The notes beneath the pieces are model-generated. The model was not told the DNA's origin. It saw only the letters and a list, made by a program, of their open reading frames with translations, and made no database searches. The position numbers were made by a program, and so were the translations under genes. From Symbiodinium natans (lineage: Eukaryota; Sar; Dinophyceae; Suessiales; Symbiodiniaceae), in NCBI GenBank assembly GCA_905221605.1, contig CAJNDS010002757.1, positions 184,001 through 248,000 on the forward strand: 64,000 bases of DNA. The letters are read 5' to 3'. This document shows positions 54,517-64,000 of this stretch, in pieces; position 1 is the stretch's first letter; each line of letters starts with the position of its first letter.

Positions 54517-56265
54517 GAGCAGCGCGATGAAAGCCTGGAGCAGGCCACATGGGGGTTTAGGGTTGTGGGTTGGCAGTGTTCATATCAGGGTGTAAATATA
54601 GTGATACAATTACGGTTTCTATAGGGCTAAGGGTTTAGTAGGTTTACAAGGGCTTGGCTTTGTGTGACACATATGGAAAAAAGGTTTGTGCAAGGTTTAG
54701 GGTGATAAAACAAAATATCAATAAACGAAGAAATAAATAAATATATGTATATATATATATATAGCTTTTTGAATGTTTAGGGTTTTGTATGATTCAGGGA
54801 TTTATAGCGTTGATAGCGTTATAGATACATATATATAGATTAATAGATAGATAGAAAGATAGATAGATCGATATAGATATATAGATACATAGATAAGGGT
54901 TTAAGGGTTTTATATCAATATAGGGCTGCATACTCGTGACCCTGGCAGCAGATAGACTGCTTGGATGTGTGCCCACACAGGGGCGGACCTACATTGTAGA
55001 TCCAGCCTTGGGAGCCCCCAAAGTCATGAGCCGTCGAGCGACCCCCTCCATGGATGCGCAACGTGAGGCCCACATGTCCATTGTGGATTCGTAAAGGTCA
55101 CCTCTGTAGATGAAGCCCCCTCTAAGAAAGGCTACGTGGGAGATGCACAGAAACCCTCTTTGCATACGTTTGCCAGTGAAGCAGTATAACGAATGGAGCC
55201 ACCATGCCTACCACACAGAGCAGATGTGCATGACACCAGGGTAGAGGGTGGGACGATCGAAGTTTTGGGCAAAACTGTTCAGCATCCAGCCCAAGCACGC
55301 ACGCACGCACACACCCACCCACCCACACACACACGCATGAAAGCTGAAGCGCGCCAGATGGGCCGAACGCGTGACCCATCTTGAGGAGGATGCTGCAATT
55401 CTGCCGGCCCTTCATCTGACCTGGACAGGAAGGAAGTAGAGGGTTCATAGGGTTTATGGGGTTTATTTAGGGTTTATGGTAAAGGATTTTGGCTTTATAG
55501 GGTTTACCTGAGCTTACATTGACCCTACACGCGACGTCGCGAATGCATAGCGCAGCTCAATGATTGAAGATGCATGCCATCACTGTTTCGCCAGCGAAGG
55601 CCACACGTGTCCCCTGCACTATCCCCTACTGCGGCATCAAGAGGTTATGCCCCGATGCACATGACTCTGCTCGCAGCCTTGCGAAAACCATCTATGAAAT
55701 CAATGAAGGGTGTCTGATATGGATGCTAGCGAAACCCGTGAGCAGACCCTATATAACCCTATAAACCTTAGAAGCCCTAACCCTATATAGACTTACAAAC
55801 CCCAAAACCCTATCAACCCTAAACCCTATAAACCCTAAACCCTATACAAACCCTAAACAGAGAAGTCGAATACTGTAGCTACATGACACAGTAGCAAATC
55901 TAAAGCAGAGCTGCGTCAAACAGAGATGGACCAAAGTGCTTCACGGTCGCCAGTGGGCACCATACTTTAAATTGTGCGACGTAACAAGGTCGAAACTGAA
56001 TAGCAGCCGCCCTCTGGAGCAGCCGCCCTCTGGAGCAGCCGCCCTCTGGAGCAGCCACTGTCTTGTGCATGTGTCCATGAACACATAGCTGGAAAGATCG
56101 AGGCGCTGTATTGGCCAACACCTGACCAGAGACATCTCGAACGAGGCCTACTGGGCCAAGTAGGCTTTCAAGAAGGCTGCAGCCTCGCCCTGAGCGATGT
56201 TCGTAAGCTCTTGCAGCGACAAGTTGCCATTGAGCTTGGGCTTGACAGCCTTCCACCAGGGATCC
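54517..56265. other. E2 spacer
   Basis: AT-rich with TATA and GATA runs (54720-54900), TTTAGGG-like units (55440-55510) and CCCTAAA (55745-55860). A 16-bp tandem repeat (GCCGCCCTCTGGAGCA, three copies) lies at about 56007-56056. No gene is supported, apart from a possible minus-strand exon at about 56100-56256 (ESLLGPVGLVRDVSGQVLAN). Confidence 0.6.
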
Positions 56266-56994
56266 TCACAGAGTGGCAATTTCTATTGAACCTGTGCCCT
56301 GTAAACATCTAAAGTAACAGCAACACAGACTTGTTTGGTATGTTGCGAGGTCCTCTGCTTTCGAGACAAAGGTGGGAATGTGAGGGCGCACATGAACATC
56401 GAAGGAGTCCCGAATCACCTGCCATCGCAGGCCCGCCGCCTCCCCCGGCGCTCTGCGCCTTGAGGCAAACGTCTTTTCCTTGCCTTCCTCGGCATCACCC
56501 TTCTTGTCCTTTCTTGCAGCTGCTTTCTTGGGCGATGCTTTCTTCGGTGTTCTCTTGGGTGGGCTCTTGGTGGGTGTGGTCTGCTTCGCCTTTGCTTTGG
56601 CTTTGGGCTTTGCACAAGGCTTGCTGCCAGAACCTTCAACTGCACGCTTCTTGCCACGCCGAGCCTGGGGAGCATCTTCCTTTGGACCGCTTTCGGGATC
56701 CTCAGCAAGGGTGGTCTTGCGCATGGGCGTGCATGGGTCCTCATTCTCAGCATGTCCTTTGCCACCATCACACTTGGGCAAGGCCTTGGCTTTGGCCTTG
56801 CCCTTGGCCTTGGCAGTGGCCTTAGCCTTGGGCCTCCCCCCGCCACCTCTGGATTTGTTGCCCCCCCCACGGCCTCTGCCCCTCCCGGGCTTCACCTTAC
56901 TGGGCTCGGCATCATCGTCGTCAGGCACAGGAGTCTTCTTCCTGAGCTGCGCCTGGCGATCCACCGTCTCCTGCAACTTCAGTGTATATTGCAA
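56266..56994 (-). CDS. Exon, Lys/Pro/Ala-rich with conserved C-terminal segment
   Basis: The first 170 residues are lysine/alanine/glycine-rich (KPKAKATAKAKGKAKAKALP, TPTKSPPKRTPKKASPKK). Then comes KTFASRRRAPGEAAGLRWQV and IRDSFDVHVRPHIPTFVSKA, a segment that I recognise as recurring upstream of methyltransferase-like domains in dinoflagellate genes. The donor is probably near 56320 (ATYQ), with the last residues of the frame being intron. It lies upstream of 53998-54516 in transcription order. Confidence 0.55.
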   Translation of the reverse strand: MQYTLKLQETVDRQAQLRKKTPVPDDDDAEPSKVKPGRGRGRGGGNKSRGGGGRPKAKATAKAKGKAKAKALPKCDGGKGHAENEDPCTPMRKTTLAEDPESGPKEDAPQARRGKKRAVEGSGSKPCAKPKAKAKAKQTTPTKSPPKRTPKKASPKKAAARKDKKGDAEEGKEKTFASRRRAPGEAAGLRWQVIRDSFDVHVRPHIPTFVSKAEDLATYQTSLCCCYFRCLQGTGSIEIATL

Positions 56995-57110
56995 AATGTA
57001 GAAAAATCCTGGAACATGAGAGAGAAAAGATGTACGAAAGGCACAAAAACCCTAAACCCTTTCTCTCTCTATAACCCAAATATATATATATATATATATA
57101 TACATAAACC

Positions 57111-57713
57111 CTATAGAAACCCCAAATTAAGCCCCGCGCGTGCCTCAAAGTCCAACACATTGAACTGCTTGGCGCCCCCCAAGGTCTCTTCGGGAGATTC
57201 GGTTGGGCTTTGCGCAGGCAAGGAAAGCATGGGGGCTGCTTTCGGGGCCTTGGTCTGGGAATCTGGTTCTTCATTCAAGGACTCGGGGGCTGGATTGGTG
57301 ATCTGCTGTGGGGGATGGCTTGAGATCTCAAGGGACGGGTGCGCGCTATCCTGGGCTGGCTCGGGGGCTTTTGCAGGGCTAGGGCTGTCAACTAGCTGCG
57401 CGGAATCTTGGGATTTGAGAGGGCTGGCAGGCGTCGGAGCATTGGCTTCTGCAGCGTTGGCTGCTGCCATGCTGGGATCATCACTTTCAGACTCTGTAAA
57501 GTCAGCTAGGGTCCGGGTCGAGCAAAGGTCCCCATTAGACGCCATCTCCGCAAAAGTCTTCACACGAGCTTCCTGCAGGCCTACATCGTCCTCGAACACC
57601 TGGATCTTCGACACCTTCTGTGCCTTCGCAAGCACAGTGGAGGCCACCGCTTCGGCGTCATAGACTTGGGTGTCAGCAGTCGAAGGATCGGAGTTTCCTT
57701 GGCCGAGCAACAT
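57111..57713 (-). CDS. Exon, acidic Ser/Pro/Ala-rich
   Basis: About 200 codons starting MLLGQGNSDPSTADTQVYDA. A helical first part (VASTVLAKAQKVSKIQVFED) is followed by a disordered Pro/Ser/Ala-rich region and FNVLDFEARAG near the end. Likely an upstream exon of the multi-exon E2 gene. No domain recognised. Confidence 0.5.
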   Translation of the reverse strand: MLLGQGNSDPSTADTQVYDAEAVASTVLAKAQKVSKIQVFEDDVGLQEARVKTFAEMASNGDLCSTRTLADFTESESDDPSMAAANAAEANAPTPASPLKSQDSAQLVDSPSPAKAPEPAQDSAHPSLEISSHPPQQITNPAPESLNEEPDSQTKAPKAAPMLSLPAQSPTESPEETLGGAKQFNVLDFEARAGLNLGFL

Positions 57714-58343
57714 TGGGTTTGGGTTTCTGCGTGAAGGATTTCCTCCTAAACCCTATATAAGCTTTATAAACCCTAAACCCTAAACCCTGCATATCTACAA
57801 GCGGTTAATTGTGGCACCGACAAGCCACTTATTAAGCTCCCACCGTTTCCAAATCCCAATTGCCAGAAGAACACAGTTCGTTCAGTATACGTAAGCTATC
57901 GCGCAGACTCAGGCCGAAGTTTAAACACTGAACCCTGGCAAACGCCACGCAAACCATCCCCAAAGTAAGGAGCCCAGCAACAACTTGGATCCATCTGTAC
58001 GAAGCCCACACTATCTGAATCGAAACGCCTTCTTAATATGCATGCAAAGCACCCGCGGTCAAAGGATGCACGGATCTCACAGTGTCCATCTTGCTGGCGC
58101 GCTTCTCAGCCAAGCGACTCCTCGGGAAGTGTATTTGGGGCAGTTTTCAGGGTTGGAAGTTTATATGCTGTTTATTCGGGCTTACTTTAAGGGCTTATAC
58201 GGGTTTATAGGGTTTATAAGGGTGCTTGAGGGTTTATAGGGCTTCAAGGGTTTATATGATGTAGGGTTTCTAGGTTGTATAGGGTTTAGATAGGGTTGAT
58301 TGGGGTTGACAACGCAGTTGTCGGGATTTGTGGTGTACGTGGT

Positions 58344-58823
58344 TTATATGGGTTGATTTCGGGCTTTACAGCTTCGGCAGGTTTGATGACGCATAATTTT
58401 GCTGAGGCTCTTCAGGGCGAGGAGCCGTGCGATCTTCTCCGTTGGTAAGGAAGGTTTGCAGGGCAAAGCAAGGGATGTTGACACAGCTGGCTTCTCATCA
58501 GGGGCACTGTGGGAGGTTGCTGGGGCCACAGGGTTCTCATGACCGGGCAGCTGTCCTGGCGCCTGAGGCTCCACAGGGGCCTCTTCGGGAATGGCTGCTG
58601 CGCTCGAGGCAGCCACTGCACCCTCATGTACACCTTCAAGTAGACCAGAAACCCGAGCATCCTCGAAGAGTGCATCGAAGCCTTCCCTTTCTGACGAAGC
58701 CTCACCTGGCACCACACCGCCACCAGGCGCATCATCATCGTCATCAGCATCATCATCGTCTCCGACACCATAGCCGTCATCGCCTTCTGCAGGCGGATCC
58801 CAATGCTGTTGCATCAGATCCAT
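58344..58823 (-). CDS. Exon, Asp-rich acidic segment
   Basis: Starts MDLMQQHWDPPAEGDDGYGV followed by a poly-Asp stretch, then Ala/Pro-rich sequence and LPTEKIARLLALKSLSKIMR. The early Met and acidic start could be the N-terminus of the E2 gene, but an upstream exon at 59137-59541 cannot be excluded. Confidence 0.45.
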   Translation of the reverse strand: MDLMQQHWDPPAEGDDGYGVGDDDDADDDDDAPGGGVVPGEASSEREGFDALFEDARVSGLLEGVHEGAVAASSAAAIPEEAPVEPQAPGQLPGHENPVAPATSHSAPDEKPAVSTSLALPCKPSLPTEKIARLLALKSLSKIMRHQTCRSCKARNQPI

Positions 58824-59136
58824 AAGTGGTTGGAGCGTAGCATCCTCTCAAGGGGTGACACTGCGTGACATGGATGCACGAAAGGTCACGCACACATGCT
58901 TGATCATTGAAAACTGATTGGTGTAAACCCGACCCGAAAATTCGTCTGGCCCGTTCTAAATCGACGAATTGCCCAGCTTGTCAACCTCTTGCAGCCCCAA
59001 TCGTCCACGTACATTTTCACTCCATCCTGCGTCGGTGCCAAAAGCCGGTGGATTTCCTTGACCTGCATGCGACAAGTCAGACCGATCGATTGTGACGAAT
59101 CTAGCACATTCAGACATTAATTGGCCTTCGATCTAT

Positions 59137-59541
59137 CTATAAGTTTGTAGCACACCCCGCCTCTTCCCTCAGCCACCCGATCGGGGGAGACTTGGGGACA
59201 TTGGATGCGACCACCCATTCCTCCAGCACTGCTCGGATCACGAACCTGTTGAGTCTCAAACTCACCTTGTTCGCCACCCCTGTATGGTTCGGAGAGACCC
59301 ATGCAAGGAGTTTGCCGGTGGCACGAACAGATTCACGGACCATAGCATGTGCGTCCCAGCGCCGAGCCAGCGCATGCGTGTTTGCCCCAGCTGGTGGGGC
59401 AGCTGGCTCCGCCATTTTGCTACACAGCCGATCGAAAGCTATCAGACCCTCGAACGCAAAATGCGTCTTCGGAAACCTAATGCTTGGAGGTTCATGGTAC
59501 TTATGAAAGTACTTATAACTGTACCTATATAATATAACCAT
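59137..59541 (-). CDS. Possible exon, unrecognised
   Basis: The central part reads DRLCSKMAEPAAPPAGANTH then ARRWDAHAMVRESVRATGKL and LNRFVIRAVLEEWVVASNVP. Composition and helicity favour coding over random sequence. Boundaries and family unknown. Confidence 0.35.
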   Translation of the reverse strand: MVILYRYSYKYFHKYHEPPSIRFPKTHFAFEGLIAFDRLCSKMAEPAAPPAGANTHALARRWDAHAMVRESVRATGKLLAWVSPNHTGVANKVSLRLNRFVIRAVLEEWVVASNVPKSPPIGWLREEAGCATNL

Positions 59542-61511
59542 ATACTATAGTAGGGCATATAGGGGGCTTATATAAGTGGTTTGTTACAGTTATAATGAGT
59601 TATAATAAGTACGATGAACCTCCAAGTGCTGTGCGACGCTGCAGAACTGCATGGGTTGACTTAACCGTGCTGAGATGTGCCTCGAGGTTCCCGTCGAACC
59701 GAAGCCAATTCCAAACTCACCTGCAATGGATGGTTTTGCAAGCGCAGCTACTGTATGGAACATTATGAAGCCCATGCAACAGGACACATGATAGAAGGCT
59801 GGCCTTCACCTCCCTTGCCACTGAAAACCAGGAGCCCAGGCTGACCTTCAGGGGGATTGGGTAAATGAGCTAGTCTAGCTTGCCCAGCACGACATATGTG
59901 CTCAGTGCTTCACACCCACGCAGACTGTTAGATTCTCAGCCACACAAGCGCAGAAGCAAGCTCGAAAGTATGGCCTCCAACAGGGAGCCCAGAAAGATCA
60001 GGAGAGAGGTAGGACACATGCAAGGCCTGCAGGCCACATGGATTGTACAGGCTTCCATAGGAGAGCATGCGCTGCAACTGGCCTTAGAACTGATCCAGCT
60101 CACGATCAGAATGCCCAGCCAGAAGTAGTTGCCCTGCGGTGGGATCGCCGTCGTTCAAGAATCGGGTCTTTGCAGGGGTTTCAGGGTCTATGGGTTGTCG
60201 CAAATCCACTTTTCCCCTTGCTGCGCACACACACGTTCGATCCCTTGGCCATGCCTTGCAAGTTAGGCACTACCCATGGGGTGTCATGTGCTCCCCGAAA
60301 GTTGCCCTATAGAGAGTAAGAAAACCGGCACACCAGGAGGTGTCATGAGTGCTCTCGCTTCCGCTGGCAGGCACGCTGGACACCTTGGATGAAGGGTAGC
60401 TGCGAGCATTGCGGAGAAAGTGGAGTGCAGGGACCGGGAGACCGAGAATAATGACCTGACCTTTTTATTGACAAACGGACACGACCAGCTTTCATTATTG
60501 CAGTAGAGTGACTAGCATCATTGAACAAACGGCGGAATTGATAGCAAATGCCATGCATCCGAATGTTCTGCACAATGGCCATCACGAGTTCATCCCCGGA
60601 GGCAGGCTTATCCTGCGACAGCACTCTTTAGCTATACCTGAAATACCACGACCTATGTACATACTGGTAATCAGAATCAGAAGGCGGCCCCCTCCTTGTC
60701 TGAGTACATTGCTTGAGCACAGGCAAGCCAAAACATGTTGTCCATGTGGATGAGTCCTGCCCAATGTTGCTGTCAGACATTCACATCATCCAGCTATGTG
60801 TAGGGATGCGAGAGCTGCATGGTCCTTCCACATGGCAAAGACCAACAGCGTCAGCAGAGCAGTTCGACAAAGCAGCGGCAGTCATGCCAGCCATCAGTGC
60901 CCCAACCTACAAACGATAGATCGATCTGTACAATGCGATCACAAAAGCTTCGGTCCTGAAGAACCAGATAAAACAACCTTGCGATCAATCTGAAGCCACG
61001 TCCGTGTGACAGAATTGGAATCTCAACAGCACAATCGCAAACACAGCAGCTACATAGTGGCAGGGGAGGCAGGCGCACCGGCTCCAGCAGCCAGACGTGG
61101 GCATCCAATGCCCAATGCGGAATGACTTCTACACGGAATGAAAAACTGTTGAGCTGTTGCGCAAACCCGATCCTTACACTTGCCATTCCTTTGCCGAAAC
61201 CGATCTCATATATCGCGAGAACTCAAGTTGCACATCGGAGTCTACATAATGACGTATGAGGATGCACTGCTAACAGTGCTGCTCAATGGACGACAGTGGA
61301 ATCGCTGCAGCCAGCAGTGCAGTTGGCCACCACTCCGGATTTCAACTAAGACATCCTATGACTAAAAAATGCTCGCAAAACCCCCTGTCAACCATACAAA
61401 AAGGTTCTCGGGAAACCCTGCCCGGGGAAGCAAGATGGGCATTCCGCAGGTTTCCGCTCTTATTCTGTAAAATCTACTTTTACATCTAAGAAACAGTTAT
61501 TCCTGAAAGCA
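59542..61511. other. E2 right spacer
   Basis: Unique sequence without a convincing gene. Several short open frames exist on both strands, none with a recognisable motif. It has fewer microsatellites than the rest of E2 and holds TTCCGCTCTT at 61452-61461. Confidence 0.5.
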
Positions 61512-61541
61512 CTGTTTTTTTGCAGCAAAAGGTTTGGCAGG
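61512..61541 (-). repeat. Right terminal inverted repeat of E2
   Basis: Reverse complement begins CCTGCCAAACCTTTTGCTGC and is followed by seven A. Matches the left end at 21 of 30 gapless positions. Confidence 0.7.
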
Positions 61542-61543
61542 AA

Positions 61544-63524
61544 CTGCTATGAATGGAATCTTTCATTCAGGCAGCTGTGCTTTCGCTGCAGCACCCCTCT
61601 CCGTTTGGCAGAGGTCGTCTCTCGCGGGATCCCTGATCCGCGGCGTGGCGAAGAGAGGGACTCTGGCTCCGAAAGCAGCCAGGACGAGCTGGAGCACGAG
61701 ATCCTTCTGGCCAATCTTGCGATGGACCAAGAAACCATCCAACCTCTTCTTAGAAACAAACACAAGAAGAGGGGCGGTAAGCGACGTCGCGAAGAAGCGA
61801 CGTACGGCAAGGGCCGCGACCCTTGGAGTGCTTGGGCAGATGCCCGTGGCAAGGGCCAGGGCAAGCCGAAGGGCAGAGGCAAGTCCGATGCCAAGGGCAA
61901 GCCCAAGGGGAGGGGCAGGTACGCCTGGGGCGCTTACGCCGCGGGCATAGTTGCCGCGCTCCAACCCCGCCCAAGCACAAGCTGGGTCCCAGCCTTCCCG
62001 TGCGGGTCGGCCCGGCCGCCGCCAAGTGTTCCGCTTCCGCCGCGGACCCCCTTTTTCCTGGGTCGCGGGCTCCTCAATCGGTTGATGCACGCCCTCAACG
62101 GGAACATCAACGGCTGGTGGGGCCTGGCGGCTGCAGCGTCGGCGCCGATTGCCTTGCAGTTGCACCGCGGGGCTGTGCATGTTGTCGAGGACTCCATGCA
62201 CGCGGTTGCAACAATTTCGGCCGACGTGGTCGAGGAAATCGGTCATGGGGCCAGGCGGACAGTGTGGGTCGCCGGAACAGCCATCACTCTGGTAGTAGTG
62301 ATCTTGTGCAGCGCTGTTCTGTGGTACGTGAGTCGTGCCGTTGCCAATCGCATTGCGCATCTGCGACATGGCAACACCGCGGCCCCTGAGGCGCGGCTGT
62401 CTCAACTCCTTGGCTCTGAAGCGACGTTTGAGGTCGCGAGCACTAAGAAAGGGGTGACCCATAAAGTTTGGGTGCACCTCAAGGAGGAGACAGCTGCCTG
62501 TGGCTGTCGTGCTTACCTAGCAGAGGGACGTTGCGGGCATTGCGATGCCGCAATGGACACCGCTCGATCCCTAGGGTTTTTGCACGCGGCCCAGCGAGGC
62601 GCGGGTCCTGCGCTCACAGACTCCATTCGGAGTACCGCCTCCGAAGCCCTGGCTAAGGGTAAGGTTGTGTTGGGTTTGGGGAACAGTGAAGGATGTTTCT
62701 CCCAACTTGCGGCCAAGAGCCGCGGGCTCTCCTGCTTTCAGGGGCTCGCGGGTCGTGACCTGGCCGCGGCCCCAGCAGATGGAGCGAGCGCAGCCCACGC
62801 ACAGTCCGGCTTCGTGCAACGTGCCGCCACTGCCACTGTGGCGCGCACACCCAGCCGGAGGAACAAGGGCCCAGTCCCCGCTAGGAGTTCTCCAGTCAAA
62901 GAAGCGGAATTCCTTGCGGGCGGGCCATACGTTCAGGCCGCCCAAACGCTGCTTGGGTCTGGAGCAGCAGAGGATGTGATCTACATCCGGGCGTACAGCT
63001 TAGATTGCCCATCCTGCATCGAGGCAATCGAAGCGTCGCTTAGCAAGGGCGCAGGCGTTCGGATTGTCGCCGACATGGGACAATGCCACCGCACCAAACT
63101 GCAGTGGCAAGCGTTGAAACGCTTGGCGGCTGCAGGCGCCGAGGTGAAGGTGGGTTGCGGCACATCCGTGCGCGACGCCTATGCTCGCGACGGCCGCGAG
63201 GCTAAAGTAGGTACCGGTATCCAAGGGCTTCACCATGCCAAGGCCCTTTGCCTGCTGCGGCCTGATGGCGCGGTGGTGCTGATTGGGAGCCTCAATTTTA
63301 CCACAAGCAGCAAAGCCAATGCGGAGGCAGGGCTTAGGCTTGAGGTCGCCAAGACGCACCCGGTCGCGCAGTCCTACATCGAGGATTTCCAGAGGGTGTC
63401 GGCTGAGGCATTCTCCCTCGATGAGGCGGTCGCAAGGCGCCCTCAGTTGGAGCGAGCCAGTAGCTCCAACGTTGCTGGCATCGCCACTCGTGCCCCCATC
63501 ACTGCTCCACAGGGTATCGAGTAG
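61544..63524 (+). CDS. Cargo ORF copy 2, 3' part: RanBP2 finger, membrane segment, SWIM finger, PLD-like nuclease
   Basis: Resumes the RanBP2 finger (CYEWNLSFRQLCFRC; the full motif W-X-C-X2-C-X3-N-X6-C-X2-C spans the E2 site). A basic GKG/KPKGRGKS stretch follows. A hydrophobic segment at about 62260-62340 (TVWVAGTAITLVVVILCSAV) is a likely membrane helix. A SWIM-type finger (ACGCRAYLAEGRCGHC) lies at about 62495-62543. The PLD-like domain covers about 62970-63345: IYIRAYSLDCPS, LHHAKALCLLRPDGAVV and IGSLNFTTSS, giving an H-x-K and G-S-x-N signature of single-HKD nucleases or phosphodiesterases of the mitoPLD/Nuc type. The spacing from K to D is longer than the usual HxKx4D. It ends QGIE-stop at 63522-63524. 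Confidence 0.75.
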
Positions 63525-63814
63525 GCTGCGGCCAGTCGGCGCAGCGTGGAATCGTTTCCACGCGATTTCTTAGGCGTCACAGCGCGGCACGCTGTCGTGC
63601 CTCTTTTGATTGTATTTTGCTAGCGGGCGAAGAGCCGCGGCAGGGTTTGCCCTGCCCATTTTGCCTACCCCGCACTTTTCTTCTCAGCCCGTTGCGGCTG
63701 CTGCGGACCGTGTCCTGGTCGCGGCAATGCGCTCGCCGAAGCGCGTGTGAGCTGCATTGCCTGCGGCACAAGCCATGTGCGCGGCTCTCGCTGAGTCTGG
63801 TAGCCCGTAGGGTA
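63525..63814 (+). other. 3' untranslated sequence of LTR element copy 2
   Basis: Homologous to 29753-30045 of copy 1, including the GC-rich palindrome at 63703-63724. Homology ends at GTAGGGTA (63814). Confidence 0.7.
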
Positions 63815-63817
63815 TAC

Positions 63818-64000
63818 CCCCTGCAGGCCTTGCAGTTGGAGTCTTTCTGGCCTTGGGCCCTAAGAGCCGTTCAAGCCCTTGGAGCCCTGAGAGCCCTTGG
63901 AGACCTTAGAGGCCTTAGAGGCCTTAGAGCCCGTAGAGCCCTTAGAGCCCTTAGAGTGTAACGAAAGTGAACTTTGAAAAGATAAAAAATAGAAAAAGAG
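63818..64000 (-). mobile_element. Truncated third copy of the 2.4-kb TIR element
   Basis: Matches 21391-21573 of the inverted TIR element (CTTGCAGTTGGAGTCTTTCT, then the CTTAGAGCC repeats and AAAAGATAAAAAATAG). The first about 1.5 kb of the element, including its end, is absent at the junction with copy 2. It continues past the window. Confidence 0.82.

Larger units (their letters stand above)
42147..61541. mobile_element. E2: 19.4-kb DNA transposon inserted in the cargo ORF
   Basis: Ends are imperfect inverted repeats (21 of 30 positions match without gaps, including CCTGC and a seven-A run at positions 21-27). AA flanks both sides (42145-42146 and 61542-61543); an AAC 3-bp reading is equally possible. 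Removing the element restores the RanBP2 finger W-Q-C-P-N-C in frame. Contents, all minus strand: a transposase-like gene (43283-45259) and a multi-exon methyltransferase-like gene (about 59.5-45.8 kb). Spacers are rich in CCCTAAA-type sequence and homopolymers. Confidence 0.75.
37263..63814 (+). mobile_element. LTR retrotransposon copy 2, truncated and split by E2
   Basis: Homologous to copy 1 from 22976 to about 30045. The first part is 37265-42146 and the second 61542-63814. The 5' half (LTR, gag, integrase) is missing at the junction with region A and would be expected beyond the window if region A is an insertion. No 3' LTR is reached: homology stops at 63814 and TIR-element sequence follows. 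A 2-base TA insertion near 37360 shifts the first 100 bases; otherwise the frames are open. Confidence 0.85.

Overview
The window looks like nuclear DNA of a dinoflagellate. The long GC-rich polyproteins have Gag-type CCCH zinc fingers and lysine/alanine-rich linkers. A sequence matching the 3' end of the dinoflagellate spliced leader sits in a retrotransposon LTR. The spacers hold many degenerate TTTAGGG (plant/dinoflagellate-type telomere) units and long microsatellites. Minus-strand exon-like blocks belong to gene families that I recognise as typical of dinoflagellates. No rRNA, tRNA, CRISPR array or bacterial-type operon was seen. The species is not identifiable from sequence alone.

The whole window is a nest of transposable elements. 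(1) Positions 1-8634 and 30698-37262 are two parts of one AT-rich, low-complexity region (here 'region A') with minus-strand exons, including a cytosine-methyltransferase-like gene. Its right end (...GCAGGG at 37262) abuts a broken retrotransposon, so it is probably itself a large DNA transposon that starts before the window. (2) A 22,063-bp Ty3-like LTR retrotransposon (copy 1, 8635-30697) is inserted in region A. It has 294-bp LTRs differing at two bases, a tRNA-type primer-binding site and a short polypurine tract. (3) Two almost identical 2.4-kb non-autonomous TIR elements (14055-16489 and 19850-22296), in opposite orientation, interrupt the pol reading frame of copy 1; removing each plus one target duplication restores the frame exactly. 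(4) A second copy of the same retrotransposon (copy 2) lies at 37263-42146 and 61542-63814. It is split by (5) a 19,395-bp DNA transposon (E2, 42147-61541) with imperfect 30-bp TIRs, a DDE-type transposase-like gene and a multi-exon methyltransferase-like gene, all on the minus strand. (6) A truncated third copy of the 2.4-kb TIR element starts at 63818.

The retrotransposon family is the main novelty. Its domain order is Gag (two CCCH fingers) - protease-like - RT thumb/RNase H - integrase - degenerate methyltransferase-like domain - RT fingers/palm with YVDD. The reverse transcriptase is therefore split and permuted around the integrase. Downstream is an additional ORF (1,577 codons in copy 2 once E2 is removed) that begins with a myristoylation-type MGGGGSK. 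It carries a Tpt1/KptA-like RNA 2'-phosphotransferase, a C2H2 finger, two RanBP2-type fingers, a membrane segment, a SWIM finger and a phospholipase-D-type (HxK/GSxN) nuclease domain. This looks like an RNA-processing or RNA-repair cargo module in a giant LTR retrotransposon. Copy 1 carries several frameshifts and a nonsense codon; copy 2 keeps the cargo ORF open apart from the E2 insertion.
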